Part shown: piece after piece, positions 9,883 through 17,689 of the stretch
Layout: every line of letters begins with the position of its first letter
Position numbering within the stretch: the first letter of the stretch is position 1
Assembly: GCF_000188015.2 (NCBI RefSeq)
Contig: NZ_AEUX02000006.1
Coordinates: 248,001-312,000 of the forward strand
Length of the DNA: 64,000 bases
Direction: 5' to 3'
From: Streptococcus ictaluri 707-05
Lineage (GTDB): Bacteria > Bacillota > Bacilli > Lactobacillales > Streptococcaceae
Program-made: the position numbers and the translations under genes
The notes under the pieces: model-generated
The model's database searches: none
What the model saw: the letters and a program-made list of their open reading frames with translations, nothing else
Told to the model about the DNA's origin: nothing

Positions 9883-10662
9883 TTAAGCAATTAATCTCCA
9901 TGTCATGGGTGTCTGGTAGTTGAGACTGCCATGAATGCGATGGTAATTCCACCAGTGCACATAATCTTTCGTTTTAAGGATTAATTCTTCCAGTGACTGA
10001 AAGGTTTCTTGATGAATAAATTCAATTTTGAAAGCGCGATAGGTGCTCTCAGCTACCGCATTGTCATAGGGACAGCCTGCTTGGCTTAGAGAACGATTGA
10101 TTCCAAAAGCTTCCAACATGTCATCAATCAGCTGATTATCAAACTCCTTCCCACGATCAGAATGGAAGATCTTGACCTTGGTCAGAGCGTAAGGGATGCT
10201 CTGAATCGCTTGTTTAACCAATTCGGCGGTCTTATGCCAACCAACTGACAAACCGATGATTTCACGATTGAAGAGATCAATAATCAAGCAAACATAAGCC
10301 CAGCTATTACCGACACGAACGTAGGTTAAGTCTGTTACTAAAGCATTTAGAGGCTTTTCTTGATGAAATTGTCTGGCTAAGTGATTAGGAATAGCTGCCA
10401 CATTCTTCCCTTTTGAATGTGGCTTGAAGGCTGCTTTCTGATAAACGGATACTAAGTTGAGTTTGTGCATGATGCGACGAATCCGACGACGAGACAGCTG
10501 GATGCCTTCATTTTCCAAACATTTCTTGATTTTCCTAGCCCCGTATCTGGCCTTACTTTCGAGAAAAATAGCTTTGATATTTTCTTCAAGTTCCGCTTCA
10601 GAGACTGGTTTAACAGCCTTGTAGTAATAGCTAGAACGAGGAATGTTCAACCAACGACACAT
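9883..10662 (-). CDS. IS3-family transposase OrfB (integrase catalytic part)
   Basis: A 259-residue rve-type DDE domain: D in LVTDLTYVRV, D in FHSDRGKEFDN, E in DNAVAESTYRAFKIE. An HTH_21 region (RYGARKIKKCLENEGIQLSRRRIRRIMHKL) precedes it. The frame is -1 relative to orfA. It is probably made as OrfAB by slippage on an A_AAA_G sequence at the orfA end, since no ribosome site precedes its ATG. Confidence 0.93.
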   Translation of the reverse strand: MCRWLNIPRSSYYYKAVKPVSEAELEENIKAIFLESKARYGARKIKKCLENEGIQLSRRRIRRIMHKLNLVSVYQKAAFKPHSKGKNVAAIPNHLARQFHQEKPLNALVTDLTYVRVGNSWAYVCLIIDLFNREIIGLSVGWHKTAELVKQAIQSIPYALTKVKIFHSDRGKEFDNQLIDDMLEAFGINRSLSQAGCPYDNAVAESTYRAFKIEFIHQETFQSLEELILKTKDYVHWWNYHRIHGSLNYQTPMTWRLIA

Positions 10663-10697
10663 GGCTGAAATGCTATATTTGTCTTTATTAGCAGTGA

Positions 10698-10988
10698 TTA
10701 CTTCTCTTTTCGTGCCATAATCACCGCCGCTTGCTTTAGGATATCTAACTGCATTTCGAGTTCTTTATTACGCTTTCGGAGTTCAATCAGTTCACGCTGC
10801 TCATCTGTAAGATTATCAATAGTTTTAAAGGAACCAGTTGTTTTAGCCTGACGTACCCACTTATCGAAGGTTGATGGGGTTAACTCATATTCTTTGATAA
10901 GCTCACTTCGTTTCATCCCTGCATTGTGAAGGTCAACGATTTGTTGCTTAAAGTCATCGGTGAAGTGGCGACGTATTTTTCTAGACAT
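10698..10988 (-). CDS. IS3-family transposase OrfA (HTH protein)
   Basis: A 96-residue HTH_Tnp_1 protein (FTDDFKQQIVDLHNAGMKRSELIKEYELTPSTFDKWV) with a C-terminal leucine-zipper-like helix (ELIELRKRNKELEMQLDILKQAAVIM). AGGAG precedes the start. The protein sequence is identical to copy 2. Confidence 0.93.
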   Translation of the reverse strand: MSRKIRRHFTDDFKQQIVDLHNAGMKRSELIKEYELTPSTFDKWVRQAKTTGSFKTIDNLTDEQRELIELRKRNKELEMQLDILKQAAVIMARKEK

Positions 10989-11423
10989 AATATTCTCCTA
11001 TTTTCTTTAGTGTAGAACACTTTATAAATTCTGTCTAGTTTAGTGTAACCTATTCAGAATGTTATCTCAGGTCAGGCCTACAAAGTTGTACCAAATGAAA
11101 TCAAAGATTATGTTCGCGGTTTATATGGTCGACCACCAGCACCACTTGCTGAAGGGATAAAAGAAAAAATCATTGGTGATGAGGAAGTTATAACCGTCAG
11201 ACCGGCTGATTTAATTGAGCCCCAATTACCAAAATTGCGTGAAGAAATAGCCCAATATGCTAAATCAGAAGAAGATGTATTGAGTTACGCTTCTTTTCCA
11301 CAACAAGCACGAGACTATCTTGGACGTCGAGAAGATCCCTTTTATGATGTTCCTTTGCAGTACGTCTCTGTTTCACTTGAGCTAGATGAGGCATAATCTC
11401 CATCTTATCTTGCCATCTTACCC

Positions 11424-11442
11424 AAAAAAGCCTAGGCTTTTT
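11424..11442. terminator. Bidirectional terminator after the oadA remnant
   Basis: AAAAAGCCTAGGCTTTTT is a perfect palindrome with A and T tracts at its ends, between the oadA stop (11396) and the stop of the convergent PASTA-like gene (11446). Confidence 0.7.
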
Positions 11443-11445
11443 AGA

Positions 11446-11928
11446 TTATTTTTTCTTACCAATTGGAATTCTGATATGTTTGACCGTATCAAAAGTATCC
11501 GCTATTTTTTGATTTCGTTCAACCGTTTTAAGCGTTTCTTTGTCTAACAGTTCTTGACTTCGGTCTAAGACGTCCATGGTAATATAGTAAAGTTTAACCA
11601 AGCTACCTTTTTTATGCTTACCTGGTCGCAGAGACATTTGAACAACTTCATCAAGACTAGCACTTAACCATTTTTTATGAGGTTTAACAGGCAAAGTAGC
11701 CACTACAAAACCCAATTGCTCCAAATGCGATTGTGCCTTGTCTACGGGTAAATTAATCACATCATCCAAGTGAGTCATTTGCATATTTTTTTCGTGTTTT
11801 TGTTCCATATGCTTTTCAATGATAGGACGAGTATTGTCGATAGTTTTACCAATAATTTCAGTTGTATCAGGAATAATAGAAATAAGCTTTCCAAAAGCTC
11901 CCAAAGTTCTTTTTATTTTCTTAGCCAT
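11446..11928 (-). CDS. PASTA-like domain protein without membrane anchor
   Basis: A 160-residue protein starting MAKKIKRTLGAFGKL, with GAGGAGA 7-8 bases before ATG 11928. Residues ~57-115 (INLPVDKAQSHLEQLGFVV ... MSLRPGKHKKGSLVKLYYI) have the PASTA pattern of a conserved proline, a helix, a GF turn and a final KGS-V-L strand. There is no signal peptide and no transmembrane segment, unlike PASTA domains of Stk kinases and PBPs, so it would act in the cytoplasm if expressed. The C-terminal third is charged. Function unknown; the PASTA call is by pattern only. Confidence 0.6.
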   Translation of the reverse strand: MAKKIKRTLGAFGKLISIIPDTTEIIGKTIDNTRPIIEKHMEQKHEKNMQMTHLDDVINLPVDKAQSHLEQLGFVVATLPVKPHKKWLSASLDEVVQMSLRPGKHKKGSLVKLYYITMDVLDRSQELLDKETLKTVERNQKIADTFDTVKHIRIPIGKKK

Positions 11929-11944
11929 AATCAAATCTCCTCTA

Positions 11945-12549
11945 AAGTCATCAATCAGGATCTGTTATTAGTCAAAGTCCCTCAATGCAACGCATTAGAC
12001 CAGAAAACCTTAACCCATTACGCTAATAAGCTTCACCATCTTTTAGTTAGCCAAGAGTTCAAGGGATTGATTGTTGACTTGAGAGATAATACCGGGGGCA
12101 ACATGGGGCCTATGATCATCGGTTTAACTAGTGTTTTACCTAATGGAGAACTCTTTAGTTTTCAAAATAAATATGGACAAAAACAATTGATTTCTCTTAA
12201 GAATGATAGCTTAGTGAACAATAGTAAATTTAGCTTAAAAGATCCTATCTCCAAAAAAAGAGTTCCTCTAGCTGTCTTGATTAATAATCGTACCGCATCA
12301 TCTGGAGAAATGACTGCCCTTGCCTTTCAAGGATTAGAACATTGTCTCTTTTTTGGTCAATCCAGTGCTGGCTATACCTCTGGAAATAGCGTCTCAAAGC
12401 TATATGATGGGGCCATTTTAGCCATAACCTCAAGTCAACTTATCAATCGTCAAGGACAAACTTATGAAAATAGCCCCATTATCCCTGACATTGTGACCGA
12501 CAAACCCTTAGAAGAAGCCACACAGTGGTTATCAGAACAAACCAAATAA
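11945..12549 (+). pseudogene. S41-family peptidase, 5'-truncated
   Basis: C-terminal part of a tail-specific (S41) serine peptidase: GLIVDLRDNTGGNMGPMI, then LINNRTASSGEMTALAF, which holds the catalytic serine in TASSGE, then GQSSAGYTSGNS and IPDIVTDKP. The N-terminal part of the domain and any signal peptide are missing. Recognisable coding starts near 11945, just past the start of the divergent PASTA-like gene, and no suitable start codon with a ribosome site precedes it. It is most likely the product of a deletion. The upstream extension of the frame over the PASTA-like gene is not real coding. Confidence 0.75.
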
Positions 12550-12551
12550 GT

Positions 12552-12573
12552 TATAATAGACACAGAGCGTGTC
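12552..12573 (+). promoter_or_regulatory. bceA promoter -10 and adjacent inverted repeat
   Basis: TATAAT (12552-12557) is followed at once by GACAC-AGAGC-GTGTC (12559-12573), a 5-bp inverted repeat at the expected transcript start. It may be an operator for the downstream BceR-type regulator. No good -35 box is visible. Confidence 0.45.
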
Positions 12574-12587
12574 AAAAGGAGCAAAAC

Positions 12588-13340
12588 ATGTTATTAACCA
12601 TCAATCATTTAGAAAAAGTCTTTCGTACCCGCTTTTCAAAAGAAGAAACAAGAGCTCTTCAAAATGTCGATTTCAAAGTTGATAAAGGCGAATTTATCGC
12701 TATTATGGGGGAATCAGGTTCTGTAAAAACCACCTTATTAAATATCCTAGCTACTTTAGAAAAACCCACTAAAGGTTCGGTTCTCTTAAATGGTATTGAC
12801 ATTACTAAAATCAAAGAAAGTCAACTAGCTCATTTTCGCTTGCAAAATTTAGGATTTGTTTTCCAAGATTTCAATCTCTTAGACACCCTTTCTATCAAAG
12901 ATAATATCTTCTTACCTTTAGTTCTTGATCGCAAGCCTTATCAAGAAATGGAAAAACGTCTCAAGCTGTTAGCTCCAAAACTACGGATTGATAATTTATT
13001 AGATAAAAGACCTTTTGAAATTTCAGGAGGGCAAAAACAACGCGTAGCCATTGCTCGTAGTTTAATTACAAATCCTCAGCTATTATTAGCAGATGAACCA
13101 ACAGCAACACTGGATTACAGGAATTCAGAAGACTTACTTAATCTTTTTGAAACCATTAATCAGGATGGCCAAACCATCTTGATGGTAACCCATTCAGCCA
13201 ATGCTGCCAGTCACGCTAAACGGGTACTTTTTATCAAGGATGGACGTATTTTCCACCAGATTTATCGCGGCAATAAAAGTAATTTAGATTTCAGCAAAGA
13301 TATCTCCATTGCCATGACTGGCCTATTAGGAGGTGAGTAA
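12588..13340 (+). CDS. Bce-type ABC transporter ATPase, altered Walker A
   Basis: ATP-binding subunit of a bacitracin/antimicrobial-peptide detoxification transporter (BceA/SalX type), 250 residues. ATG 12588 is preceded by AAAAGGAG. Walker A reads GESGSVKTT, where the family has GESGSGKTT or GESGSGKST: the invariant glycine before the lysine is Val (base change G to T in GGA to GTA is enough). Signature ISGGQKQRVAIAR, Walker B LLLADEPT, D-loop TLDYRN (usually ALDS), H-loop VTHS are present. The Val probably abolishes ATP binding. It overlaps bceB by 8 bases. Confidence 0.88.
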   Translation: MLLTINHLEKVFRTRFSKEETRALQNVDFKVDKGEFIAIMGESGSVKTTLLNILATLEKPTKGSVLLNGIDITKIKESQLAHFRLQNLGFVFQDFNLLDTLSIKDNIFLPLVLDRKPYQEMEKRLKLLAPKLRIDNLLDKRPFEISGGQKQRVAIARSLITNPQLLLADEPTATLDYRNSEDLLNLFETINQDGQTILMVTHSANAASHAKRVLFIKDGRIFHQIYRGNKSNLDFSKDISIAMTGLLGGE

Positions 13341-15286
13341 GATGTTTTATCTCAAACTCGCCTGGAATAATCTCAAAAAGTCTCTTTCTGTAAGTGGTCC
13401 ATTTCTATTAGCCAGCACTGTATTATATATGCTTAATTGCATTGTCTTAATTATTCTACTAAGTCCAATTGCTGAAGACATGCGTAATGGCAATATGTTA
13501 CTAGGAATGGCTATTGTGGTTCTCAATATATTTGCCATTATTATGGAAATATACAGTTATAACTTTCTCTTAAAACAACGGAGCCGGGAGTTTGGACTTT
13601 ATAATATCCTAGGCATGAATAAAAAACAAGTTAGCCTGGTGTCTTCCATAGAGTTATTCTTGATGTTTTTAGCGACAGTAGTAGCAGGAAGTATTTTATC
13701 AGCCATCTTTTCTCACCTCTTTCACTTGATTTTTTAAAATCTGGTCAGAGCTTCTGACTTAAGATTGCAGCTAAGTCCACTTGCTTTTTTAATAACAGCT
13801 CTTATCTTTATTACCATTTTTATCTTATTGGGCATTATTGGCTTATTTAAAATCCGTAAAACCTCTCCCTTGATGCTTTTTAGAGATAAGGAGCAGGGAG
13901 AAAAAGAACCTAGAGGGAATACTTTATTAGCTATCCTTTCCCTCTTTGCTATCGGAACAGGTTATTACCTATCTTTAACATCTTCAAACTTAACAGCTCT
14001 AGCTGTTTTAGGTCGCTTTTTCATTGCCGTCATCATTGTTATTATTGGAACATATCTCTTTTACATTGCCTTTATGACTTGGTATTTAAAGAAAAGACGT
14101 CAAAACAAGACTTATTTTTACCAACCCGAACATTTTGTCAGCACATCACAAATGATTTTTCGGATGAAGCAAAATGCGGTTGGTTTAGCCAATATTACTA
14201 TCTTAGCAGTTATGGCATTTGTAGCCATCGCAACCACAACTGCACTCTATAATGATACCGAATCCATGACAAAGCAACTTTTCCCGAAATCCAGTCATAT
14301 TGAATTCGTTAATAGTGATATCAAAGACCAAAGAGAAGTTTTCGATCGTCTGGTTCTTGCTAAAAATGGCAAAGCAGCTTCTGATTTTACCATTTTTACT
14401 AGTGCAATGGTTTCTTTTGATATTTCAACTAAAGAGACCATTACCGTTACTAAAGAATCCATCAGTTCACCAAGTCCTGCTAAAACTGGCTTTGTCTATT
14501 TGATTACTCAAGATGATTTCCGAGGCTTAGGCAATCATTTACCTCGATTAAAAGCTAAGGAGACAGCATTTTTTAAACAAACGGGGGACAGTCACTTAAA
14601 AGAACTCACACTTTTAGGAGAGACTTATCATAATGTCAAAAATTTCAAAAGTGTTAATTTTCCTCCTGTTGCCAACACCTACAATCCAGCTATTTTAGTT
14701 GTTCCAGATACAGCCACATTACATCATATCCAAAAGCAATTCTACGATATCACCCAGTTTGGTAACAATCCAACCTTATCTGCCTATGCTAATCTAAGCC
14801 AAAAAGAGATTGACTCTATAACAGATGGTAAAGGGGTTATCAAGGATGGTGAGTCTTATATCGGTCATATTGAGACCAAAGAAGACTTTTTAAAAGAATC
14901 TTATGCTTTAACAGGTGGGTTTTTATTCACAGGCTTCTTATTAGGCTTAAGCTTCATCTTGGGTGCTGCGCTCATTATCTATTACAAACAGTATTCTGAG
15001 GGACATGAAGACAAAAAATCCTACCGCATCCTTCAAGAAGTTGGGATGAGTCAAAAAGACCATTAACTCCCAAATCGTTCTTGTCTTCTTTATGCCTATC
15101 GCTATGGCAGTTATCCATTTTTGTGTGGCCTTGGTCATGCTTCGGCAAATGCTCTTGCTCTTTGGCGTTTTAGACACACAAATGGTTTACCTAGTTAGTG
15201 CCATCACAATTACTATCATTATTGGACTTTACTTCATTATTTATAAATTAACTAGCAAAACTTACTACCGTATTATTGAAAGATAG
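13333..15286 (+). pseudogene. BceB-type permease, nonsense mutation and frameshift
   Basis: FtsX-type permease of the Bce family, normally ~650 residues with ten membrane segments and a large extracellular domain. Reading from 13333: membrane segments and the motif KQRSREFGLYNILGM, then TAA at 13735-13737 inside HLIF-stop-NLVRASDLRL. The same frame stays open and family-like to 15066, where GMSQKDH-stop is followed, one frame over, by TINSQIVLVFFMP through the last two membrane segments to 15286. One stop (AAA or similar to TAA) and one indel near 15059 therefore separate three good coding parts. A full transporter cannot be made. Confidence 0.87.
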
Positions 15287-15289
15287 GAG

Positions 15290-15315
15290 AAGTGGCGATT
15301 TTTCGTCACTTTTTT
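15290..15315 (+). terminator. Terminator between permease and regulator genes
   Basis: AAGTGGCGA / TCGTCACTT forms a stem with one internal mismatch and a short T loop, followed by six T residues. It probably separates transporter and two-component transcription. Confidence 0.65.
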
Positions 15316-15329
15316 GATAAAATAAAACT

Positions 15330-15998
15330 ATGACAAAACAAGGAAAAATTTTTATCATCGAGGATGATCAAGCCATTTTAAACTTATTGACAACTCATCT
15401 TTGCCAGCAATATGAGGTCAAATCTGTCACTAATTTTAGAGATATTAAAGAAGAAGTCTTCACCTACAACCCCGATATCATTCTCATGGATATCACCTTG
15501 CCATTCTTCAATGGTTTTTATTGGACAACAGAAATCCGAAAGCAATTGACAACCCCTATTTTATTTATTTCAAGTAGCAATGATGAAATGGATACTGTCA
15601 TGGCACTCAATATGGGAGGAGATGACTTTATTTCTAAGCCCTTTTCTCTATCCATTTTAGATACCAAGATTGCTGCTTTTCTTCGACGAACACAGCAATT
15701 CACAACGGATGATTTGGTCCTAGGTGATTATCATTTAAACTTTGATGGCAGCCTCAGTTATCATCAGCAAAAAGTAAACTTATCTCCTACTGAGCATAAA
15801 ATGCTAACTATTTTACTAAGTAAACAAGAGCAAGTTGTCTCAAAGGAAGATATTCTTGAAAAACTTTGGGAAAATGATGACTTTATTGATCAAAACACCT
15901 TAAACATCAACATGACACGATTACGCAAAAAAACCGCCATAATTGGCTTTGACCAGCACATCCATACTGTAAGAGGAGTAGGTTACTTTATTAAATGA
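15330..15998 (+). CDS. Response regulator, BceR-like (OmpR family)
   Basis: A 222-residue regulator with receiver domain (IIEDDQAILNLL; phospho-acceptor Asp in PDIILMDITLPFFNG; Lys in SKPFSL) and C-terminal winged helix (residues ~128-220: LSPTEHKMLTILLSKQEQVVSKEDILEKLWEN ... NINMTRLRKK). It sits directly before a short intramembrane-sensing kinase, as in Bce modules. Its likely target is the bceA promoter. The gene is intact although the transporter it would control is broken. Confidence 0.88.
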   Translation: MTKQGKIFIIEDDQAILNLLTTHLCQQYEVKSVTNFRDIKEEVFTYNPDIILMDITLPFFNGFYWTTEIRKQLTTPILFISSSNDEMDTVMALNMGGDDFISKPFSLSILDTKIAAFLRRTQQFTTDDLVLGDYHLNFDGSLSYHQQKVNLSPTEHKMLTILLSKQEQVVSKEDILEKLWENDDFIDQNTLNINMTRLRKKTAIIGFDQHIHTVRGVGYFIK

Positions 15999-16954
15999 TC
16001 ATCGCATTTTTAAAAGAATACCGATTTTGGTACCTCCAATACGCTATTCTTATCTTGACTTATTTGTTGATTTTCTTTCTCTACAGACTCCCTATGTCCT
16101 ATTTTAGGGTTGCCAATATGATTGTTCTTACCAATCTGGGACTCTTTAGTTTTTGGAAATACCATTCTTTTCGTAAAAAAATCAAAATATTACAAGAATT
16201 TATTTATGTAAAAGAGCTTGATCCTTTTAAACTTCCTAATGATTTGGCCTACAAAAAGGTTATTGTTAAACTCAAAGAAGAAGAAGCCGATAAACTATTA
16301 AGTCAACTAAACCAGCAAAAGAAAATAGAATCCCTTATCAAGATGTGGTCACATCAGATGAAACTTCCCTTATCTGCTTTATCCTTGATGATTCAAACTA
16401 ATAATAGCAATCTTAAAGACTATCACACTCAAGTCTTGCGATTAGAAAAATACCTTAATAACTTGTTAAGTTTTTTAAAGTTCAACCAAGGTCAGGATGA
16501 TTTTAGATTTCAAAGCCTGTCGGTGAATGACATTATCAAAAGCATTGTGAAACAATCAAGCCAAGTATGTATCGCCAAAGACATCAGTCTCCAAATTAAT
16601 GGAGACTGGCAATTAAACAGTGATAAAAAATGGTTGAGCTTTGCGCTGACACAAGTTATTGATAATGCTATCAAATATACCAAGCAAGGTGGACATATTG
16701 CAATCACTATCCAAAAAGGCAGTATCACGATATCAGATGACGGTATTGGAATACTAGAAGAAGATCTCCCCAGACTTTTTGAAGAAGGATTTACTGGTTA
16801 TAATGGCCACGAGCACCAAAAAGCAACTGGTTTAGGCCTCTTTATGACAAAAGAAGTGCTTAACAAGCTTAATATGGACATTATCATTCTCACAGTCAAA
16901 TTGATCACTGCACAGAAGTTATCATCAGTTCTCAAGCTTGGAACCCAAAAATAA
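15995..16954 (+). CDS. Sensor histidine kinase, BceS-like, altered C-terminus
   Basis: A 319-residue kinase of the intramembrane-sensing type: two N-terminal membrane helices with almost no loop, then an H box (MWSHQMKLPLSALSLMI), N box (QVIDNAIKYT), G1 (SDDGIGILEEDLPRLF) and G2 (GLGLFMTKEV). It overlaps the regulator gene by ATGA. After LNKLNMDI the tail (IILTVKLITAQKL) looks unnatural, while another frame reads HSQIDHCTEVIISSQAW and ends at 16959. A small indel near 16880 is likely. All catalytic boxes lie before it, so activity may persist. Confidence 0.82.
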   Translation: MIIAFLKEYRFWYLQYAILILTYLLIFFLYRLPMSYFRVANMIVLTNLGLFSFWKYHSFRKKIKILQEFIYVKELDPFKLPNDLAYKKVIVKLKEEEADKLLSQLNQQKKIESLIKMWSHQMKLPLSALSLMIQTNNSNLKDYHTQVLRLEKYLNNLLSFLKFNQGQDDFRFQSLSVNDIIKSIVKQSSQVCIAKDISLQINGDWQLNSDKKWLSFALTQVIDNAIKYTKQGGHIAITIQKGSITISDDGIGILEEDLPRLFEEGFTGYNGHEHQKATGLGLFMTKEVLNKLNMDIIILTVKLITAQKLSSVLKLGTQK

Positions 16955-16985
16955 GCTAGACTCTTTCGTCTAGCTTATTTTTATT
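16953..16985. terminator. Bidirectional terminator, kinase / eetB
   Basis: AAGCTAGAC / GTCTAGCTT stem with loop TCTTTC, followed by ATTTTTA. It lies between the convergent stops of the kinase and eetB. Confidence 0.8.
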
Positions 16986-17535
16986 AGTTATGATCAAAAG
17001 TCCAATCATCTAACAAATCATGGTGAAATTGGTGAAGTGGTCTGACCTTTATCAGTAAATAATTCCCTGTTAAACCGACAAAAAAACCAGATACAATACC
17101 ACTAAAAGATAAAATAGGCAAATAATTGAGAACCAGCCAAGATCTAGCAATAAAAGCAAAGACTAAGAGTTGTCCTAAATTATGCATAACCCCTCCCAGT
17201 GTTGAAATTCCAATGACACTCACGCGCTGACTTCCCAATTTTTTTAAAACTAACATCATGACAAAACTGAGAACTGTTCCAGAAAAACCATATAAAAAAG
17301 TCGAAAAAGTACCACTTAAAAAAGTTGCAATACTCAATTTCAATAGAACAACCTTGACGCTGTCAATGGGTTTTAAGGTAAAAATCGCCAATATGGTTAT
17401 TAAATTGGATAAGCCTAAACGAGCTCCCGGTGCAAAGGCAAATGGAGTCGGAATAAATCGCTCATAAAAAGAAATGACAACTGCTTGAGCAGCCAACATG
17501 GTAATAAATAGTATTTTTTGATGGTTCTTAGTCAT
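16984..17535 (-). CDS. eetB: EetB: Gx transporter family (HepPP synthase component I-like) membrane protein
   Basis: A 183-residue polytopic protein of family PF07456: MLAAQAVVISFYERFIPTPFAFAPGARLGLSNLITILAIF, then LSGTFSTFLYGFSGTVLSF, GVMHNLGQLLVFAF and a final membrane helix. In the Listeria EET locus the homologue EetB is required for electron transfer, probably with EetA in cofactor (FMN) delivery or complex assembly. Start chosen at 17535; an ATG 11 codons upstream lacks a better ribosome site. It diverges from ndh2, so the two share the promoter region. Confidence 0.82.
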   Translation of the reverse strand: MTKNHQKILFITMLAAQAVVISFYERFIPTPFAFAPGARLGLSNLITILAIFTLKPIDSVKVVLLKLSIATFLSGTFSTFLYGFSGTVLSFVMMLVLKKLGSQRVSVIGISTLGGVMHNLGQLLVFAFIARSWLVLNYLPILSFSGIVSGFFVGLTGNYLLIKVRPLHQFHHDLLDDWTFDHN

Positions 17536-17630
17536 GGAGGACACCTTTTTGATAAGTATAACCTTCATTTTAACATAAAGCCTTGCAATATGAACAAGTT
17601 AAATTCTGTGAATTTATTATCAATATTAGA

Positions 17631-17679
17631 TTGAATATCACTAGCTAGTGTGATATAATACTCTTTGAAAACGTTAACG
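17631..17679 (+). promoter_or_regulatory. ndh2 promoter with overlapping cre-like site
   Basis: TTGAAT (17631-17636) and TATAAT (17654-17659) are 17 bases apart. TTGAAAACGTTAACG at 17665-17679 matches the CcpA cre consensus WTGNAANCGNWNNCW at all fixed positions but the last. It lies just after the -10, where CcpA binding represses. This predicts glucose repression of the electron-transfer operon. Confidence 0.7.
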
Positions 17680-17689
17680 GGGGTTATAT

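Larger units (their letters stand above)
9835..11056 (-). mobile_element. IS3-family insertion sequence, copy 1
   Basis: A 1222-bp element with terminal inverted repeats beginning TGAAAAGGCAACAC (left end here) and TGAATAGGTTACAC (right end here, reverse complement). Boundaries come from comparison with copy 2 at 30715-31935, in the opposite orientation. The flanking triplets (GAC left, GAA right) do not match, so no target duplication is visible, and part of oadA beside it is missing. Both orfA and orfB are open, so this copy may be active. Confidence 0.93.
9013..11396 (+). pseudogene. oadA: Oxaloacetate decarboxylase alpha subunit, broken three ways
   Basis: Carboxyltransferase of the biotin/sodium-pump oxaloacetate decarboxylase, normally ~460 residues. 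The 5' part has the HMGL-like start [16 protein letters not shown], with GGAGG before ATG 9013. One base is lost near 9534, where [12 protein letters not shown] replaces CIKDMAGILTP; the rest of the barrel then reads in the other frame (VHTHATSGISQMTYMAAVEAGADRIDTALSPF) to 9834. An IS3-family element occupies 9835-11056. After it, 11057-11396 encodes the C-terminal end (GQAYKVVPNEIKDYVRGLYG). About 75 residues between the two sides are absent, so a deletion went with or after the insertion. Confidence 0.88.

Noticed and set aside
11770..11944. Upstream extension of the S41 frame over the PASTA-like gene
   Set aside because: It is the antisense of the PASTA-like coding region and has no peptidase features; recognisable S41 sequence begins only near 11945.
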